Counted from the first letter of the stretch, positions 26,677 through 35,794 are shown. The stretch: DNA of 64,000 bases from Candidatus Lernaella stagnicola (GCA_030765525.1 JAVCCK010000031.1:1-64000); one strand, 5' to 3'. Made by a program: numbers and translations. The notes: generated from the letters alone by a model not told the origin.

Positions 26677-27708
26677 ATGGCGGCTGAGACAATGAGACAA
26701 TTAATCCGCGACAAGGTTGTTCTGATCACCGGCGGCACCGGAACCGTCGGCGTGGCTCTGGCAAAGCGACTGTTCACCTACCATCCCCGGGCCGTACGAA
26801 TTTTTTCGCGCGACGAAAACAAGCAGTATTTCCTGCGCGACCAATGGGCCCAGCACGCCAACGTGCGCTTTTTCATCGGCGACGTACGCGAGCGGGAGCG
26901 CCTCAAGCGAGCCATGGAAACCTGCGACATCGTCTTCCACCTGGCTGCGCTCAAACACGTGGAGAGTTGTGAATACAATCCTTTCGAGGCGATTCGCACC
27001 AATATTGTCGGCACGCAGAACGTCATCGATACGGCCCTCGATCACGAAATCCCGCAGGTGGTCTTTACGTCCACCGACAAGTCCGTCAATCCCGCGAACG
27101 CCATGGGCGCCAGCAAGCTCATGGCCGAGAAACTCATGGTCGCCGCCAACCAATACAAGGGACGACGGACCAGCACCTTCGCCTCGGTGCGTTTCGGCAA
27201 CGTGTTGGCTAGTTCCGGCTCGGTGATCCCCACTTTCGTGCAACGCCTCCAACTCGGCTTGCCCATCGAAGTCACGCATCCGGACATGACCCGGTACGTC
27301 ATCACGATGGACGAAAGCGTCGACTTGCTTCTCGATGCGCTGACGCTCTGTCGCGGCGGAGAAGTACTCATTCGAAAAATGCCGGTGATCCGCATTTTGG
27401 ATTTGGCCGAGGAACTGCTCGCGTTGCACAACTTGCCCGTCGATGAAAAACACTTGCGCATCGTGGGCATACGCGCAGGCGAAAAGCTTCACGAAGAACT
27501 CGTTACGTCCGAAGAAGCCGCGCGCACCTTCGATATCGGCGACTACTTCGTGGTGCAGCCGCAGATCGGAGAAACCGACCGGCCGGCCGGCAAGCCGCTG
27601 CCCCCCGGAATCCATTCCTCCGAAGCCGGTCCCTTGTTGAGCAAAGAGGAAATCGGAGACCTGCTTCGCGCAACGTGTCCCGAGCTCTTCCCCGGAGTTT
27701 CGCGTTGA
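26677..27708 (+). CDS. PseB/CapD-type UDP-sugar 4,6-dehydratase
   Basis: A 343-residue extended SDR. The NAD(P) motif is ITGGTGTVGVALAKRL. The active region STDKSVNPANAMGASKLMAE has Asp-Lys where ordinary SDRs have Tyr, the hallmark of inverting UDP-GlcNAc 5,6(4,6)-dehydratases of the PseB/CapD/FlaA1 group. In flagellated bacteria this reaction opens pseudaminic-acid-type synthesis for flagellin glycosylation. Here it lies 69 bp after the fliS-fliT-like pair. The other pse genes are not visible, so a role in another surface sugar is also possible. Confidence 0.88.
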   Translation: MAAETMRQLIRDKVVLITGGTGTVGVALAKRLFTYHPRAVRIFSRDENKQYFLRDQWAQHANVRFFIGDVRERERLKRAMETCDIVFHLAALKHVESCEYNPFEAIRTNIVGTQNVIDTALDHEIPQVVFTSTDKSVNPANAMGASKLMAEKLMVAANQYKGRRTSTFASVRFGNVLASSGSVIPTFVQRLQLGLPIEVTHPDMTRYVITMDESVDLLLDALTLCRGGEVLIRKMPVIRILDLAEELLALHNLPVDEKHLRIVGIRAGEKLHEELVTSEEAARTFDIGDYFVVQPQIGETDRPAGKPLPPGIHSSEAGPLLSKEEIGDLLRATCPELFPGVSR

Positions 27709-28691
27709 CGCCGCGCTCGGTGTTGGTTACGGGCGGCGCAGGCTTCATCGGCCGCTGGGTCGTGCGCGAATTGCTCGCCGGCGGCAGCGGTGATTTTCGC
27801 TTCCGGCCGCCTCGCGTGGTCGTGCTGGATAACCTGGAAAACGGCAGTGAGGCCAACCTCGCCGAGTTCGTCGGTCACCCCCAGTTCATGCGGCTCGCGG
27901 TGGACGACGTGGGCGACTCCGTGATTGTCGGCGAGTTGTTCGATCGCTACCGTTTCGATTTGGTGTTGCACCTGGCGGCGAAAATCAATGTGCAGGAATC
28001 GATCGATCGACCCGATGCGGTCTTCAAGGCCGACGTAGCCGGCACCTTCTCGTTGCTCGAACACGCGCGCCGGGCCGGCGCCGCCTTCTCGTTCATGAGC
28101 ACGTGCATGGTGTACAGCGGCTCGAACGATCCGCGCGGGATCGACGAAAACCATCCGACGCTCTGTGCTTCGCCCTATGCCGCGGCCAAGCTCGCCGCCG
28201 AGAAGCTCGTCGAAAGCTACCATCATACTTACGGCTTGCCGACGGTCATCCTGCGACCGTTTAACACGTACGGCCCTTGGCAAAAAAGCACCGGCGAAGG
28301 CGGCGTTGTCAGCATATTCCTGCATCGCGACGCAACCGGCGACACGTTGGACATCTACGGCGACGGCACCCAAACCCGGGACTTGCTCTACGTTGAAGAT
28401 TGCGCCGCGTTTTGCGTTGCCGCCTCGTTTTCCAAAAAAGCGGTGGGCCGCGTGATCAACGCCGGCACCGGTCGGGACGTAACCATCAACGAACTTGCGG
28501 GGATGATTTGCGCGGACGACGCCCGCATCAAGCACGTGCCGCATATCCATCCGCAGTCGGAAATACAAAAACTCCAAGCCAACATCGAAACGGCCGAAAC
28601 CCTGCTCCATTGGCGACCAAAAGTTTCGTTGGAGGAAGGCATTACCAGGACGAGAACATGGATCCGAAGCAACCTGAGCGACCGACTTTGA
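27705..28691 (+). CDS. NAD-dependent sugar-nucleotide epimerase/dehydratase (extended SDR)
   Basis: About 328 residues with the Rossmann motif VTGGAGFIG, a downstream LHLAAKINVQESIDRPD, and the active-site YAAAKLAAEKLV (Tyr-x3-Lys). LRPFNTYGPWQ and YGDGTQTRDLLYVED are typical of dTDP-glucose 4,6-dehydratase/UDP-glucose 4-epimerase relatives. The likely start is a TTG at 27705, overlapping the upstream stop (TTGA) and 8 bp after GGAG; a GTG at 27675 is the alternative. It forms a pair with the PseB-like gene, and its 3' end overlaps the kinase gene by 34 bp. Confidence 0.85.
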   Translation: MTPRSVLVTGGAGFIGRWVVRELLAGGSGDFRFRPPRVVVLDNLENGSEANLAEFVGHPQFMRLAVDDVGDSVIVGELFDRYRFDLVLHLAAKINVQESIDRPDAVFKADVAGTFSLLEHARRAGAAFSFMSTCMVYSGSNDPRGIDENHPTLCASPYAAAKLAAEKLVESYHHTYGLPTVILRPFNTYGPWQKSTGEGGVVSIFLHRDATGDTLDIYGDGTQTRDLLYVEDCAAFCVAASFSKKAVGRVINAGTGRDVTINELAGMICADDARIKHVPHIHPQSEIQKLQANIETAETLLHWRPKVSLEEGITRTRTWIRSNLSDRL

Positions 28692-29827
28692 CCGGCGACG
28701 AGAGCGTTTTGTTCGTCGCCGGCGCCAGAAGCGACGTGCCCGGCGGCGGCAAACCCCTCGGCGAGCGGCATATGATGTTGGCGATGAGTGCCACCGAGGC
28801 GTTGGAGATGACCCCGTGGGAGTGTGTGGGCGTCGGCATCATCCACGAAAACCTACCCGATATGGCCGGGCGGGAATTGCTGCGCCGTTTGCGGCATGAC
28901 CATCCCGATGTGCGACGTATTCTGCTCGTCGCAGGACCTGATCCGAATGTCGCCGCCGACGTGCTCGAAAACGGCGACGCCCACGCGGTGCTGACCGCAA
29001 CCGACGATGTGGACCAGGTCCTTCGTACGATTGAGTCACTTGCCGAAAATCAGGGACCGGTCACCAGATACGAATCACGGCACGGCAGAACCATGCCGTT
29101 CAACAGGCTGGATGACCACCAGTCCATCTGGCAGGCGCTGATAAGTGCGGAGCGGATGGCCGACGTCGGCCTGCTTGCCGCCGCCGTGGCCCACGAAGTC
29201 AACAACCTGATCGGCGGGGTCAGGGGTTTTGCCCAATTGGCGCAAATGTCGGGATCGTTGGAAGACCACGAGCGAGTCGTCGACGTCGTGTTTGAAACCA
29301 GCGAGCGAGCCAAAACACTGGCCGGCGATTTGCTCACGATCGCGACCCGCGATCCGGAACGGCAAGAAACCGCGTCTTTGGCCGGTGTCGTCCAGCAGGT
29401 TGCCACTTTGTTGCAGAGAAGCCTTCGAAAACAAAACATCGAGATCAACGTCGACATTCATGACCGGTGGATGGTCCATACGCAGTTGGGCAAGTTCCAG
29501 CAGGTATTGCTCCATGTGATGCTTAGTGCTACAAGCGGCATGCCAAGGGGAGGGACGCTGGCGATCCAAAGCTGCCATGCAGAGGACGGCGGAATAACGA
29601 TCAGCTTGCGCGACGACGGCGCATTATTCACCGAAGAAGAACAGCAAGCGCTATTCGAGCCGCATGCCGCCGCGCTTGCCCCAGAGGGGCGACTTTCCGG
29701 GGCCGGATTGGCCGTCTGTCACGAGGTGATGCGGCAACTCGGGGGATCGATTTCCGGTGGCAACCAACCCGACGGCGGTGTAGAAATGCTTCTAACGTTA
29801 CCGAAAACGGCGCGGGTCGGATACTAA
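28658..29827 (+). CDS. Hybrid receiver-like/histidine kinase with degenerate ATPase motifs
   Basis: A 389-residue cytoplasmic protein without membrane segments. Residues 20-125 resemble a receiver fold (GVGIIHENLPDMAGRELL, RRILLVAGPDP) but the usual phosphoacceptor D-x-M-P context is changed. The HisKA motif is AAAVAHEVNNLIGGVRGF with His179. The HATPase part is altered: the N-box reads HVMLSATSGM with no Asn, and the G1 box is RDDGALF instead of DxGxG; the later GAGLAVCHEVM G2 box is kept. ATP binding may be weak or lost. The ATG at 28658 lies inside the upstream gene, suggesting coupling. Confidence 0.82.
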   Translation: MDPKQPERPTLTGDESVLFVAGARSDVPGGGKPLGERHMMLAMSATEALEMTPWECVGVGIIHENLPDMAGRELLRRLRHDHPDVRRILLVAGPDPNVAADVLENGDAHAVLTATDDVDQVLRTIESLAENQGPVTRYESRHGRTMPFNRLDDHQSIWQALISAERMADVGLLAAAVAHEVNNLIGGVRGFAQLAQMSGSLEDHERVVDVVFETSERAKTLAGDLLTIATRDPERQETASLAGVVQQVATLLQRSLRKQNIEINVDIHDRWMVHTQLGKFQQVLLHVMLSATSGMPRGGTLAIQSCHAEDGGITISLRDDGALFTEEEQQALFEPHAAALAPEGRLSGAGLAVCHEVMRQLGGSISGGNQPDGGVEMLLTLPKTARVGY

Positions 29828-29868
29828 ACGATCAGTGCTAACTCAGCGCTACGGTCCGGGGAGGAATC

Positions 29869-30477
29869 ATGAAAATATTGATCAACGGAAAAGAATTCAG
29901 TTCCGCTGAGTCCTGGGGCACCGCGGGCGAGCTTTTTGACTTAATTGGCGCCCAGCCGGAATGGCAATCGGGAATCATCACCCAAGTGGCCATCGACGGT
30001 CATCCCACCGTGTTGCCGGACCCGTCCGGGCCGTTTCCCCCACCGGATATTGAGGGTGAAATAATTGAATTCACAGTAGAAAGCGTTGTCGAAGTGCTCC
30101 ACCGCAGCCTTGAAGACGGTGCCACGTTGCTGGATATGATTCGGTCTCAATGTATTGAAACCGCCGACCAGATTCGCGGCGGTCTCGCCAACGAGGCGGC
30201 GAAGAACCTTAGCGGCCTATTGGACCGGATATCCCTGTTCATGGATTACATTTCGGAAGTCCTTCGTTTCGTGGAATCGAGCTTTGAGGGCTTCGAAGCC
30301 AGCGATAACATTGAAGAATTTCTTTCAAAGTCCGTTGCGATCAGCAAATCGATTCTGGCTAGCCAGGAGAAAGAGGACTACGTTTCCTTGGCTGATCTAC
30401 TCGAGTACGAACTGGCGCCCCATATTGAGAACTGGCGCGAGTTTATCACTGGGGACGATTTCAACATCAAGCAATAA
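29869..30477 (+). CDS. Conserved-looking protein of unknown function in flagellar cluster
   Basis: A 202-residue acidic protein without signal peptide or membrane segments. The first 70 residues look like a small beta-rich domain (KILINGKEFSSAESW, IIEFTVESVVEVL). The rest is helical (LLDMIRSQCIETADQIRGGL, SGLLDRISLFMDYISEVL). GGGGAGG lies before the ATG. It sits between the degenerate kinase and a small FlgM-associated-type protein. I do not recognise the family; the all-helical C-terminus would suit a chaperone or an adaptor, but that is only a shape argument. Confidence 0.75.
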   Translation: MKILINGKEFSSAESWGTAGELFDLIGAQPEWQSGIITQVAIDGHPTVLPDPSGPFPPPDIEGEIIEFTVESVVEVLHRSLEDGATLLDMIRSQCIETADQIRGGLANEAAKNLSGLLDRISLFMDYISEVLRFVESSFEGFEASDNIEEFLSKSVAISKSILASQEKEDYVSLADLLEYELAPHIENWREFITGDDFNIKQ

Positions 30478-30553
30478 CGGTTGTTTTTCGGAATCCCGCC
30501 CGCTTCCCCCTCCGTCAGAGCGTGAAAAAGAGCGACACCGATGAATTCGGGGT

Positions 30554-30580
30554 TTAGGAATTTCATCGAAGTGCCGATGA
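30554..30580 (+). promoter_or_regulatory. Candidate sigma-28 promoter
   Basis: GCCGATGA (30573-30580) matches seven of eight positions of the FliA -10 box. At exactly 15 bases upstream the -35 reads TTAG (30554-30557), two of four matches. It precedes the small gene at 30621 by 40 bp. Confidence 0.4.
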
Positions 30581-30620
30581 TCCTTTCGAATGCGGTCCGG
30601 CTGACAAGGAAGTTAGTTGT

Positions 30621-30848
30621 ATGTCGATTTCGAGCTATCAGATTCAGAACATCATTCAGACTTACAACCGCCAATTGAAATCGAATTTCGCTAGGCGCCC
30701 TCACACACCCCCCGTTAAAACAGAAACACCGTCCAATGACATCGTCAAGATATCTGACGAAGGCAAGAAACAGGTCGTTATGGAAAGCGCGGGAGAGGAC
30801 GCAGTACGAAGCTTGAGGCTGCAGACCCTCGAGCTGTTGAAAAAATAG
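30621..30848 (+). CDS. Small FlgM-associated-type protein (DVU0524-like)
   Basis: A 75-residue protein. The opening MSISSYQIQNIIQTYNRQL and the later VKISDEGKKQVVMESAG match the pattern I remember for DVU0524-family proteins that accompany flgM in deltaproteobacteria. Their role is not established. AAGGAAG precedes the ATG. The match is from memory and short, so the family name is provisional; the gene itself is credible from its start site and codon use. Confidence 0.65.
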   Translation: MSISSYQIQNIIQTYNRQLKSNFARRPHTPPVKTETPSNDIVKISDEGKKQVVMESAGEDAVRSLRLQTLELLKK

Positions 30849-30956
30849 TATGCACGCCGTAGCGGGCGTTGGTTGGCGGAACAAAGAATGGCGCTGGGTC
30901 ACCAAAGATGGCCGAGTGCTCATGTTTGCATTTAAATAGGATGCGAGGCGTGATTG

Positions 30957-31673
30957 ATGAGTAAAGCCCTGCGGATATTGGTTGTCGACGACGAGCGAAT
31001 GTATCGCACGTTGCTCGAAAAAACCCTGACGGCCGAAGAGTACCTTGTGGAGACCGCAGGGGACGGCCGGGAGGCTATCGACCGCATTTCCCGCACGCAT
31101 TTCGACATCGTCCTCACCGATTTGGCGATGCCGAACATCAGCGGCATCGAGGTACTCAAAGCCGCCAAAGCTAAAGACGCGACCACGGTCGTGGTGATCA
31201 TCACGGGATTCGCCAGTCTCGATACCGCGTTGGCCGCCATCCGCGACGGTGTTTACGATTACATCACGAAGCCTTTTCAAATCGAAGAAATCCGCCTGAC
31301 AATCGCCAACGCGCGCGACCGTATCTTGCTGGAAAGAGAGAGCGCGCAACTCGCCGCAAAGTTATCGAAGGCTTACGAGATGATCGAATCGCTGACTCAA
31401 AACAAGCAGGAATTCGACGCCAAGGTTCTGGAAATCGAAGCCCAATTGGCCAGCCGCCAACAGACCATCAACGAGGGTATGAAGCGGCTGCGTGGATTCC
31501 ACGACCGGGTATTGCCGGTGCAGTTCAGGGTGGCCGGCGAAGAAAACGGCTCGGCCGGCAGCAGCAATGACGCCGTCGTGCAAAAGCTTCGGGAAGCGAC
31601 CCAGTTGCACAAACAGGGGATGATCGACGACGACGAATTCCGCCTGCTTAAGAAAAGAATTCTAGGGAATTAA
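30957..31673 (+). CDS. Response regulator: receiver, coiled coil, SHOCT-like tail
   Basis: A 238-residue regulator without a DNA-binding domain. Residues 5-120 are an intact receiver: acidic pair VVDDE, phosphoacceptor Asp in IVLTDLAMPN, Thr/Ser switch ITGFAS and Lys in YITKPF. A coiled coil follows (about 125-180), and the last 30 residues (LREATQLHKQGMIDDDEFRL) resemble a SHOCT oligomerisation motif. GAGG precedes the ATG at 30957. It lies directly before the HD-GYP regulator, so the two may be controlled by the same kinase. Confidence 0.88.
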   Translation: MSKALRILVVDDERMYRTLLEKTLTAEEYLVETAGDGREAIDRISRTHFDIVLTDLAMPNISGIEVLKAAKAKDATTVVVIITGFASLDTALAAIRDGVYDYITKPFQIEEIRLTIANARDRILLERESAQLAAKLSKAYEMIESLTQNKQEFDAKVLEIEAQLASRQQTINEGMKRLRGFHDRVLPVQFRVAGEENGSAGSSNDAVVQKLREATQLHKQGMIDDDEFRLLKKRILGN

Positions 31674-31733
31674 CTGCTTTTTTCTATCGGACTTACTCGG
31701 CGCGGTCGAGAAGAACACAAGGAAAAAGACGGG

Positions 31734-33254
31734 ATGATCGGGATGATCAAGAGAATACTTATCGTTGAAGACGACCCGGCAATCAGCCACTCTTTTGCCG
31801 CTTTCCTCAAACGCAAAGGCTATGATGTCGAATGTGCCGTCGACGGCGTCGAAGGCTTGCGGCGGCTTCGCAAATCCGCCTTCGATTTGGTTGTCAGCGA
31901 CATCATGATGCCGCGCTTGAACGGTCTGGATTTCTTGGCGGCCGTGAAGGAGGAATCGGCTGACCTGCCCGTGGTCATGGTGACCGGCTTCGCCGAACTG
32001 GAAACCGCGATCACCGCCATGAAAAAGGGCGCGGTGGATTTTGTCACGAAGCCCTTTAGCTACGATCAAATGGAACACAATATTCGCCGCATTTTACGAA
32101 GTAGTCCGGTGACGTACCTCCACGACGACGACGACGGTCTCCACGCTCGCTTGAACCGCAAGGTCCGTGAACTGTCGATCCTCTACACGATCAACGAGGC
32201 CCTCGAAAACGCCGACCGAATCGACGACCTATTCACTACCATCACCGAATTGGCCCGCGAAATCACCGAGGCGCAAAGCTGCGCGTTCTACATCGCCGAT
32301 CAGGAAAACGCGCTGTACTATCTCAAAAACCAGTCGCCCGAACGGGACAAAGATACTCGACCGCCTTTCTTTTCCTTGGACGCCGCCATCGCCGAGCATC
32401 TGAAGATGGAGCATGCCCTGACTTGGGCCGGCCCTCACGAAACGGCGTTTTATCGCGACGCCGCGCCCAAGGATACCGATGTCGATTCGCTCCTGATCGC
32501 GCCGTTATATGTTCGCAATGAAAGCTTCGGTATTCTTGCGGTTGAGAATCGGAACGGGAAAAACGGCCGTTTCACAGCCAGCGATATTAATTTCATACAC
32601 ATCCTGCTGAAAAAAGCCGCACTGCATATTGAGAACAACGCCCTTTGCGAAACTATTTACAAAAACCTTGTCGATACTCTGCAATCCCTGGTCACCACGC
32701 TTGAAGCCAAGGACAAATATACCGAGCGGCATTCGCACCGCGTTACCCAGATATCCCTGCTCATCGCTCGGCGACTCGGCTGCAGCGCAGAGGAAATTAA
32801 TACCCTGCAATTCGCCGCCGCGTTGCACGATATCGGTAAGATCGGCATTTCCGACGCCATCCTGCAAAAGGCCGGCCGCTTGACGGATACCGAATACGAA
32901 ATCATCAAGCAGCATCCCGTCATCGGCGAGCGCATCCTACAGCCCCTGGGTATGCTGCCCCACGAAAAGGCGGTCATTCGCCATCACCACGAACGGTGGG
33001 ATGGAAACGGCTACCCCGATGGTTTGGCGGGACGCGATATTCCGTATCTGGCGCGGATCGTGAGCCTGGCCGACGCGTACGACGCTATGACTTCGGATCG
33101 TGTCTACCGCAAACGCTTATCGCACGAGACGGCGCTGGCGGAAATCAAGCGTAACGCTTGGTATCAGTTCGACGGCAATATGGTGGAGGCTTTCTTCTCG
33201 ATCTGCCAAGACCAAGACAGGGCGCTGGAACATATCATGGCGAAAAGCGCCTAG
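31734..33254 (+). CDS. Response regulator with GAF and HD-GYP c-di-GMP phosphodiesterase
   Basis: A 506-residue protein with three domains. An intact receiver comes first (VVSDIMMPRLNG and FVTKPF, about 5-122), then a GAF-like sensor (about 150-305), then an HD-GYP domain (about 310-490). The catalytic motifs AALHDIGKIGISD and HHHERWDGNGYPDGLAG are complete, so it should degrade c-di-GMP when phosphorylated. Lowering c-di-GMP favours motility, which suits its place beside the flagellar genes and the FleQ-like and PilZ proteins at 36 kb. Its stop shares CTAG with the convergent gene. Confidence 0.94.
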   Translation: MIGMIKRILIVEDDPAISHSFAAFLKRKGYDVECAVDGVEGLRRLRKSAFDLVVSDIMMPRLNGLDFLAAVKEESADLPVVMVTGFAELETAITAMKKGAVDFVTKPFSYDQMEHNIRRILRSSPVTYLHDDDDGLHARLNRKVRELSILYTINEALENADRIDDLFTTITELAREITEAQSCAFYIADQENALYYLKNQSPERDKDTRPPFFSLDAAIAEHLKMEHALTWAGPHETAFYRDAAPKDTDVDSLLIAPLYVRNESFGILAVENRNGKNGRFTASDINFIHILLKKAALHIENNALCETIYKNLVDTLQSLVTTLEAKDKYTERHSHRVTQISLLIARRLGCSAEEINTLQFAAALHDIGKIGISDAILQKAGRLTDTEYEIIKQHPVIGERILQPLGMLPHEKAVIRHHHERWDGNGYPDGLAGRDIPYLARIVSLADAYDAMTSDRVYRKRLSHETALAEIKRNAWYQFDGNMVEAFFSICQDQDRALEHIMAKSA

Positions 33255-34261
33255 ATATAGACGGTCATTTCCGGGTAGATCCGCCGGTCCACGAATTCCA
33301 CGGCGCAACCGTTTTCACTCGTGAGTGTGCCGATGCTTTTCCCATCACGCCCGGTGAGCTCCAACCGCATCGTGGAAATCTTGCTGTTGTGGCAATAAAG
33401 CAGCCCACCGTCGGGATCCATGTATCCTACGGTCACGAAATTGCCCGGGCGCGTGGTGATTTCGCCGGTCATTTTGACGCCGGCGTTCTCGGCCCCAAAA
33501 CGCCAGCGACTCGTGTCCCAACGACTCTCGTTGAGTACCAACTGCGAAAGCGAGTTGAACCAGTATTCTTGGCCGAACGCCTTCACGTAGAAATACTTGA
33601 AATGCGGTAGCGCAGGGCCGAGTTTGACCTGGCCGTCCAGGCCTTCCCACACGGCGTTTTCATCTTCGGCGAAACTGTTGCAGTGGCCCCACGCCCAGCG
33701 ATGCCCGTGCCGCGTGCCGAACAGATGCGATTGCTGACCGGGCGCGTCATGCAGTTCGATGGTTCGGTCCCCGACTTGGAACACGCCCGAGAAGCGGCTG
33801 TTCTGGTGCGGCACGATGATTTTCGTCGTTGGGAACTTTCCCTTGTACATCCAATCGTGCGGGAAGGGGCGGGCCACCGGATCCAACGCCCGAATGTGTA
33901 GATCCCAAGACATCAGCGAACCCGACGCTGAGGGGTGAATTGCGCCGCGCGTTCGGTCGGCGGTAAGTTCCGCGTCCCCGATGTTCACCGCGAACGGGTC
34001 GTCTGCGTGGCGTAGCGCGTCGATGGCGAAGCGATTTCGGACGCCGAAATGATTGGCGGGCTTATCGACGTCGAAAAAGATGCCCCACAGTTCGCAATAG
34101 GGTTTGCCGATGGCGGGCAGCGGGCTGGTCAACGTATAGCGCACCCACCCGGCGGTGCGCGACGCGGCGTCGTTCCACTTCAGGTAGTAGACTTCGTAAT
34201 AACCGCGTGTCCGGCCGTCCCAACGTAACGCGTTCGCGCGATCGATCTGCGTGGTGGCCAT
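33251..34261 (-). CDS. Conserved protein, possibly CrtC/AttH-type lipocalin-like fold
   Basis: A 336-residue protein with no signal peptide and many aromatic, strand-like segments (RGYYEVYYLKWNDAASRTAG, GHRWAWGHCNSFAEDE, YKGKFPTTKIIVPHQNS). The pattern of two beta-barrel halves with a central WAWGHCN motif recalls the CrtC/AttH/tocopherol cyclase-type lipocalins, but I am not certain. It is the last of three minus-strand genes after a TetR regulator and an SDR, 21 bp behind the SDR, so it probably works on the same small hydrophobic substrate. It ends in the CTAG shared with the HD-GYP gene. Confidence 0.7.
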   Translation of the reverse strand: MATTQIDRANALRWDGRTRGYYEVYYLKWNDAASRTAGWVRYTLTSPLPAIGKPYCELWGIFFDVDKPANHFGVRNRFAIDALRHADDPFAVNIGDAELTADRTRGAIHPSASGSLMSWDLHIRALDPVARPFPHDWMYKGKFPTTKIIVPHQNSRFSGVFQVGDRTIELHDAPGQQSHLFGTRHGHRWAWGHCNSFAEDENAVWEGLDGQVKLGPALPHFKYFYVKAFGQEYWFNSLSQLVLNESRWDTSRWRFGAENAGVKMTGEITTRPGNFVTVGYMDPDGGLLYCHNSKISTMRLELTGRDGKSIGTLTSENGCAVEFVDRRIYPEMTVYI

Positions 34262-34282
34262 TCCCCTTCCTCCTCAGATTGG

Positions 34283-35125
34283 TCAGCCCGTCGACGATCC
34301 GTTTACATCCGCTTCGTCCGCATCCTTGGACAAGAAGGCATTCGATACCCAACTGATCGTGTTGCCGATCGGCGAGAAGAAACGCGCCGTTTTGAAAAGC
34401 GAATTGAAGAAACTGACGTTCTCCACCCGCTTGCCGCGCCGCACCGCTTGGAAGACGATGCGCCCCACCGTCTCGGCCGATTGAGAATAGAGCGGCAGGA
34501 GTTTCATAGCCATCTTGCCGAAGAAGGTGTCGCCCTCGATTTCGTCGTATAGGCCGGTATTAACCATGTAAGGATACACCGTCGTAACGACGATGTCGTG
34601 CTTGCGCACTTCCCAATGTAGCACTTCGGAAAACACGCCCAAGGCCGCCTTGATCGCCGAATACGCGCCCCAGGTCGGCAATTGTAGAAACGCTTGTCCC
34701 GAAGAAACGTTGACGATGCGCCCGCCGCCCCGTTCGATCATGTTGGGCAGCACGGCGTAAATGTGATGCAACGGTCCCCAAAAGTTCACGTCCATCAGCA
34801 GGTGCCAGGCATCGAAGGAAGTCTCGGCCAGTTCGCCCATGTGGCCCACGCCGGCGTTGTTGATCAACACGTCAATACCGCCGTGCCCGGCGATGACCGC
34901 CTGAATGGTTTTCTCGACCTCGGCGCGGTTGCTGACGTTGCATACGAATGTTTCGACCGGCACCTTGTATTTTGCCAGTTGATGCTTTGCCGCTTGCAGT
35001 GACTCGTCGTTGAGGTCGGTCAGCACCAGCGTGCTGCCCGCTTTCGCGAAGTTCTCCGCCGTCGCCAGGCCGATGCCGCGCGCGCCGCCGGTGATCAATA
35101 CGACTTTGCCCTTCATCCTTGCCAT
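34283..35125 (-). CDS. Classical short-chain dehydrogenase/reductase
   Basis: A 280-residue NAD(P)-dependent oxidoreductase. It has TGGARGIG for cofactor binding, the NNAG segment (VLINNAGVGHMG), catalytic Ser in NVSSGQAF and YSAIK (Tyr-x3-Lys). The C-terminal tail is about 30 residues longer than a minimal SDR. It is expressed with the TetR gene 12 bp upstream, as GGAGA precedes the ATG. The context suggests metabolism of a lipid or other hydrophobic alcohol or ketone; the substrate is not known. Confidence 0.92.
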   Translation of the reverse strand: MARMKGKVVLITGGARGIGLATAENFAKAGSTLVLTDLNDESLQAAKHQLAKYKVPVETFVCNVSNRAEVEKTIQAVIAGHGGIDVLINNAGVGHMGELAETSFDAWHLLMDVNFWGPLHHIYAVLPNMIERGGGRIVNVSSGQAFLQLPTWGAYSAIKAALGVFSEVLHWEVRKHDIVVTTVYPYMVNTGLYDEIEGDTFFGKMAMKLLPLYSQSAETVGRIVFQAVRRGKRVENVSFFNSLFKTARFFSPIGNTISWVSNAFLSKDADEADVNGSSTG

Positions 35126-35137
35126 GAGCTGTCTCCG

Positions 35138-35794
35138 TTAAGATAGTGCCGCGCCGGATCGCCCCGACGTGGGAGGGAAAACACCAATGCCATGGAACGC
35201 GAAATCCACGGCCTGTTTGATCATTTCTTTTTTGTCCACGTGCTGCAGCGCGCCTTCGCCCCAAGCGCTGTCGATCAATCGCAAAGTCATACCCACCAGA
35301 CATTGACCGACGATTTTCGCGTCGCTCGGTCGACCGAATCCCTGCTCGATGGCGTGTTCCAAGAGGGCCGCCGCGACACCGGCGAACGTGGCGTAGACAT
35401 CTTCCATACGCTGGGCGAATTCGCGGTCGATCGACGGGCCTTCGCGGATGAAAAGGCGGGCGAGGGCGATGTGATCGTCCAGGATGTCCGCGGCTGTCCA
35501 GATGGCCTGCAACGATGCCTCACGATATTCCGCGGCGTCTTGGGGCAGGCGTTGCGACATGGCGTCGAACTGCGCGAGAAGAGTCCCGAAAAAATCTTCC
35601 AGCAGCTCGGCGAAAATGTGCCGCTTGTCGTGGAAGTAACGATAAAACGTGCCCTGGCCAACGCGGGCCTCGGCGACGATTTGTGAAATCAATGTGGCGT
35701 GGTAACCGTGCTCCACGAACACCGTCGCCGCCGCATCCAAGAGCCGGCGACGTGTCTTCGCCTTACGCTCTTGATCTCGTTTCTCCCGTTTCAT
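35138..35794 (-). CDS. TetR/AcrR-family transcriptional regulator
   Basis: A 218-residue repressor-type protein. The N-terminal helix-turn-helix is typical (RRRLLDAAATVFVEHGYHAT then GQGTFYRYFHDKRHIFAEL). The C-terminal ligand domain is divergent, as usual. It heads a three-gene minus-strand operon (TetR, SDR, lipocalin-like) and probably represses it. A palindromic operator candidate lies at 35861-35878, about 70 bp upstream. Confidence 0.93.
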   Translation of the reverse strand: MKREKRDQERKAKTRRRLLDAAATVFVEHGYHATLISQIVAEARVGQGTFYRYFHDKRHIFAELLEDFFGTLLAQFDAMSQRLPQDAAEYREASLQAIWTAADILDDHIALARLFIREGPSIDREFAQRMEDVYATFAGVAAALLEHAIEQGFGRPSDAKIVGQCLVGMTLRLIDSAWGEGALQHVDKKEMIKQAVDFAFHGIGVFPPTSGRSGAALS

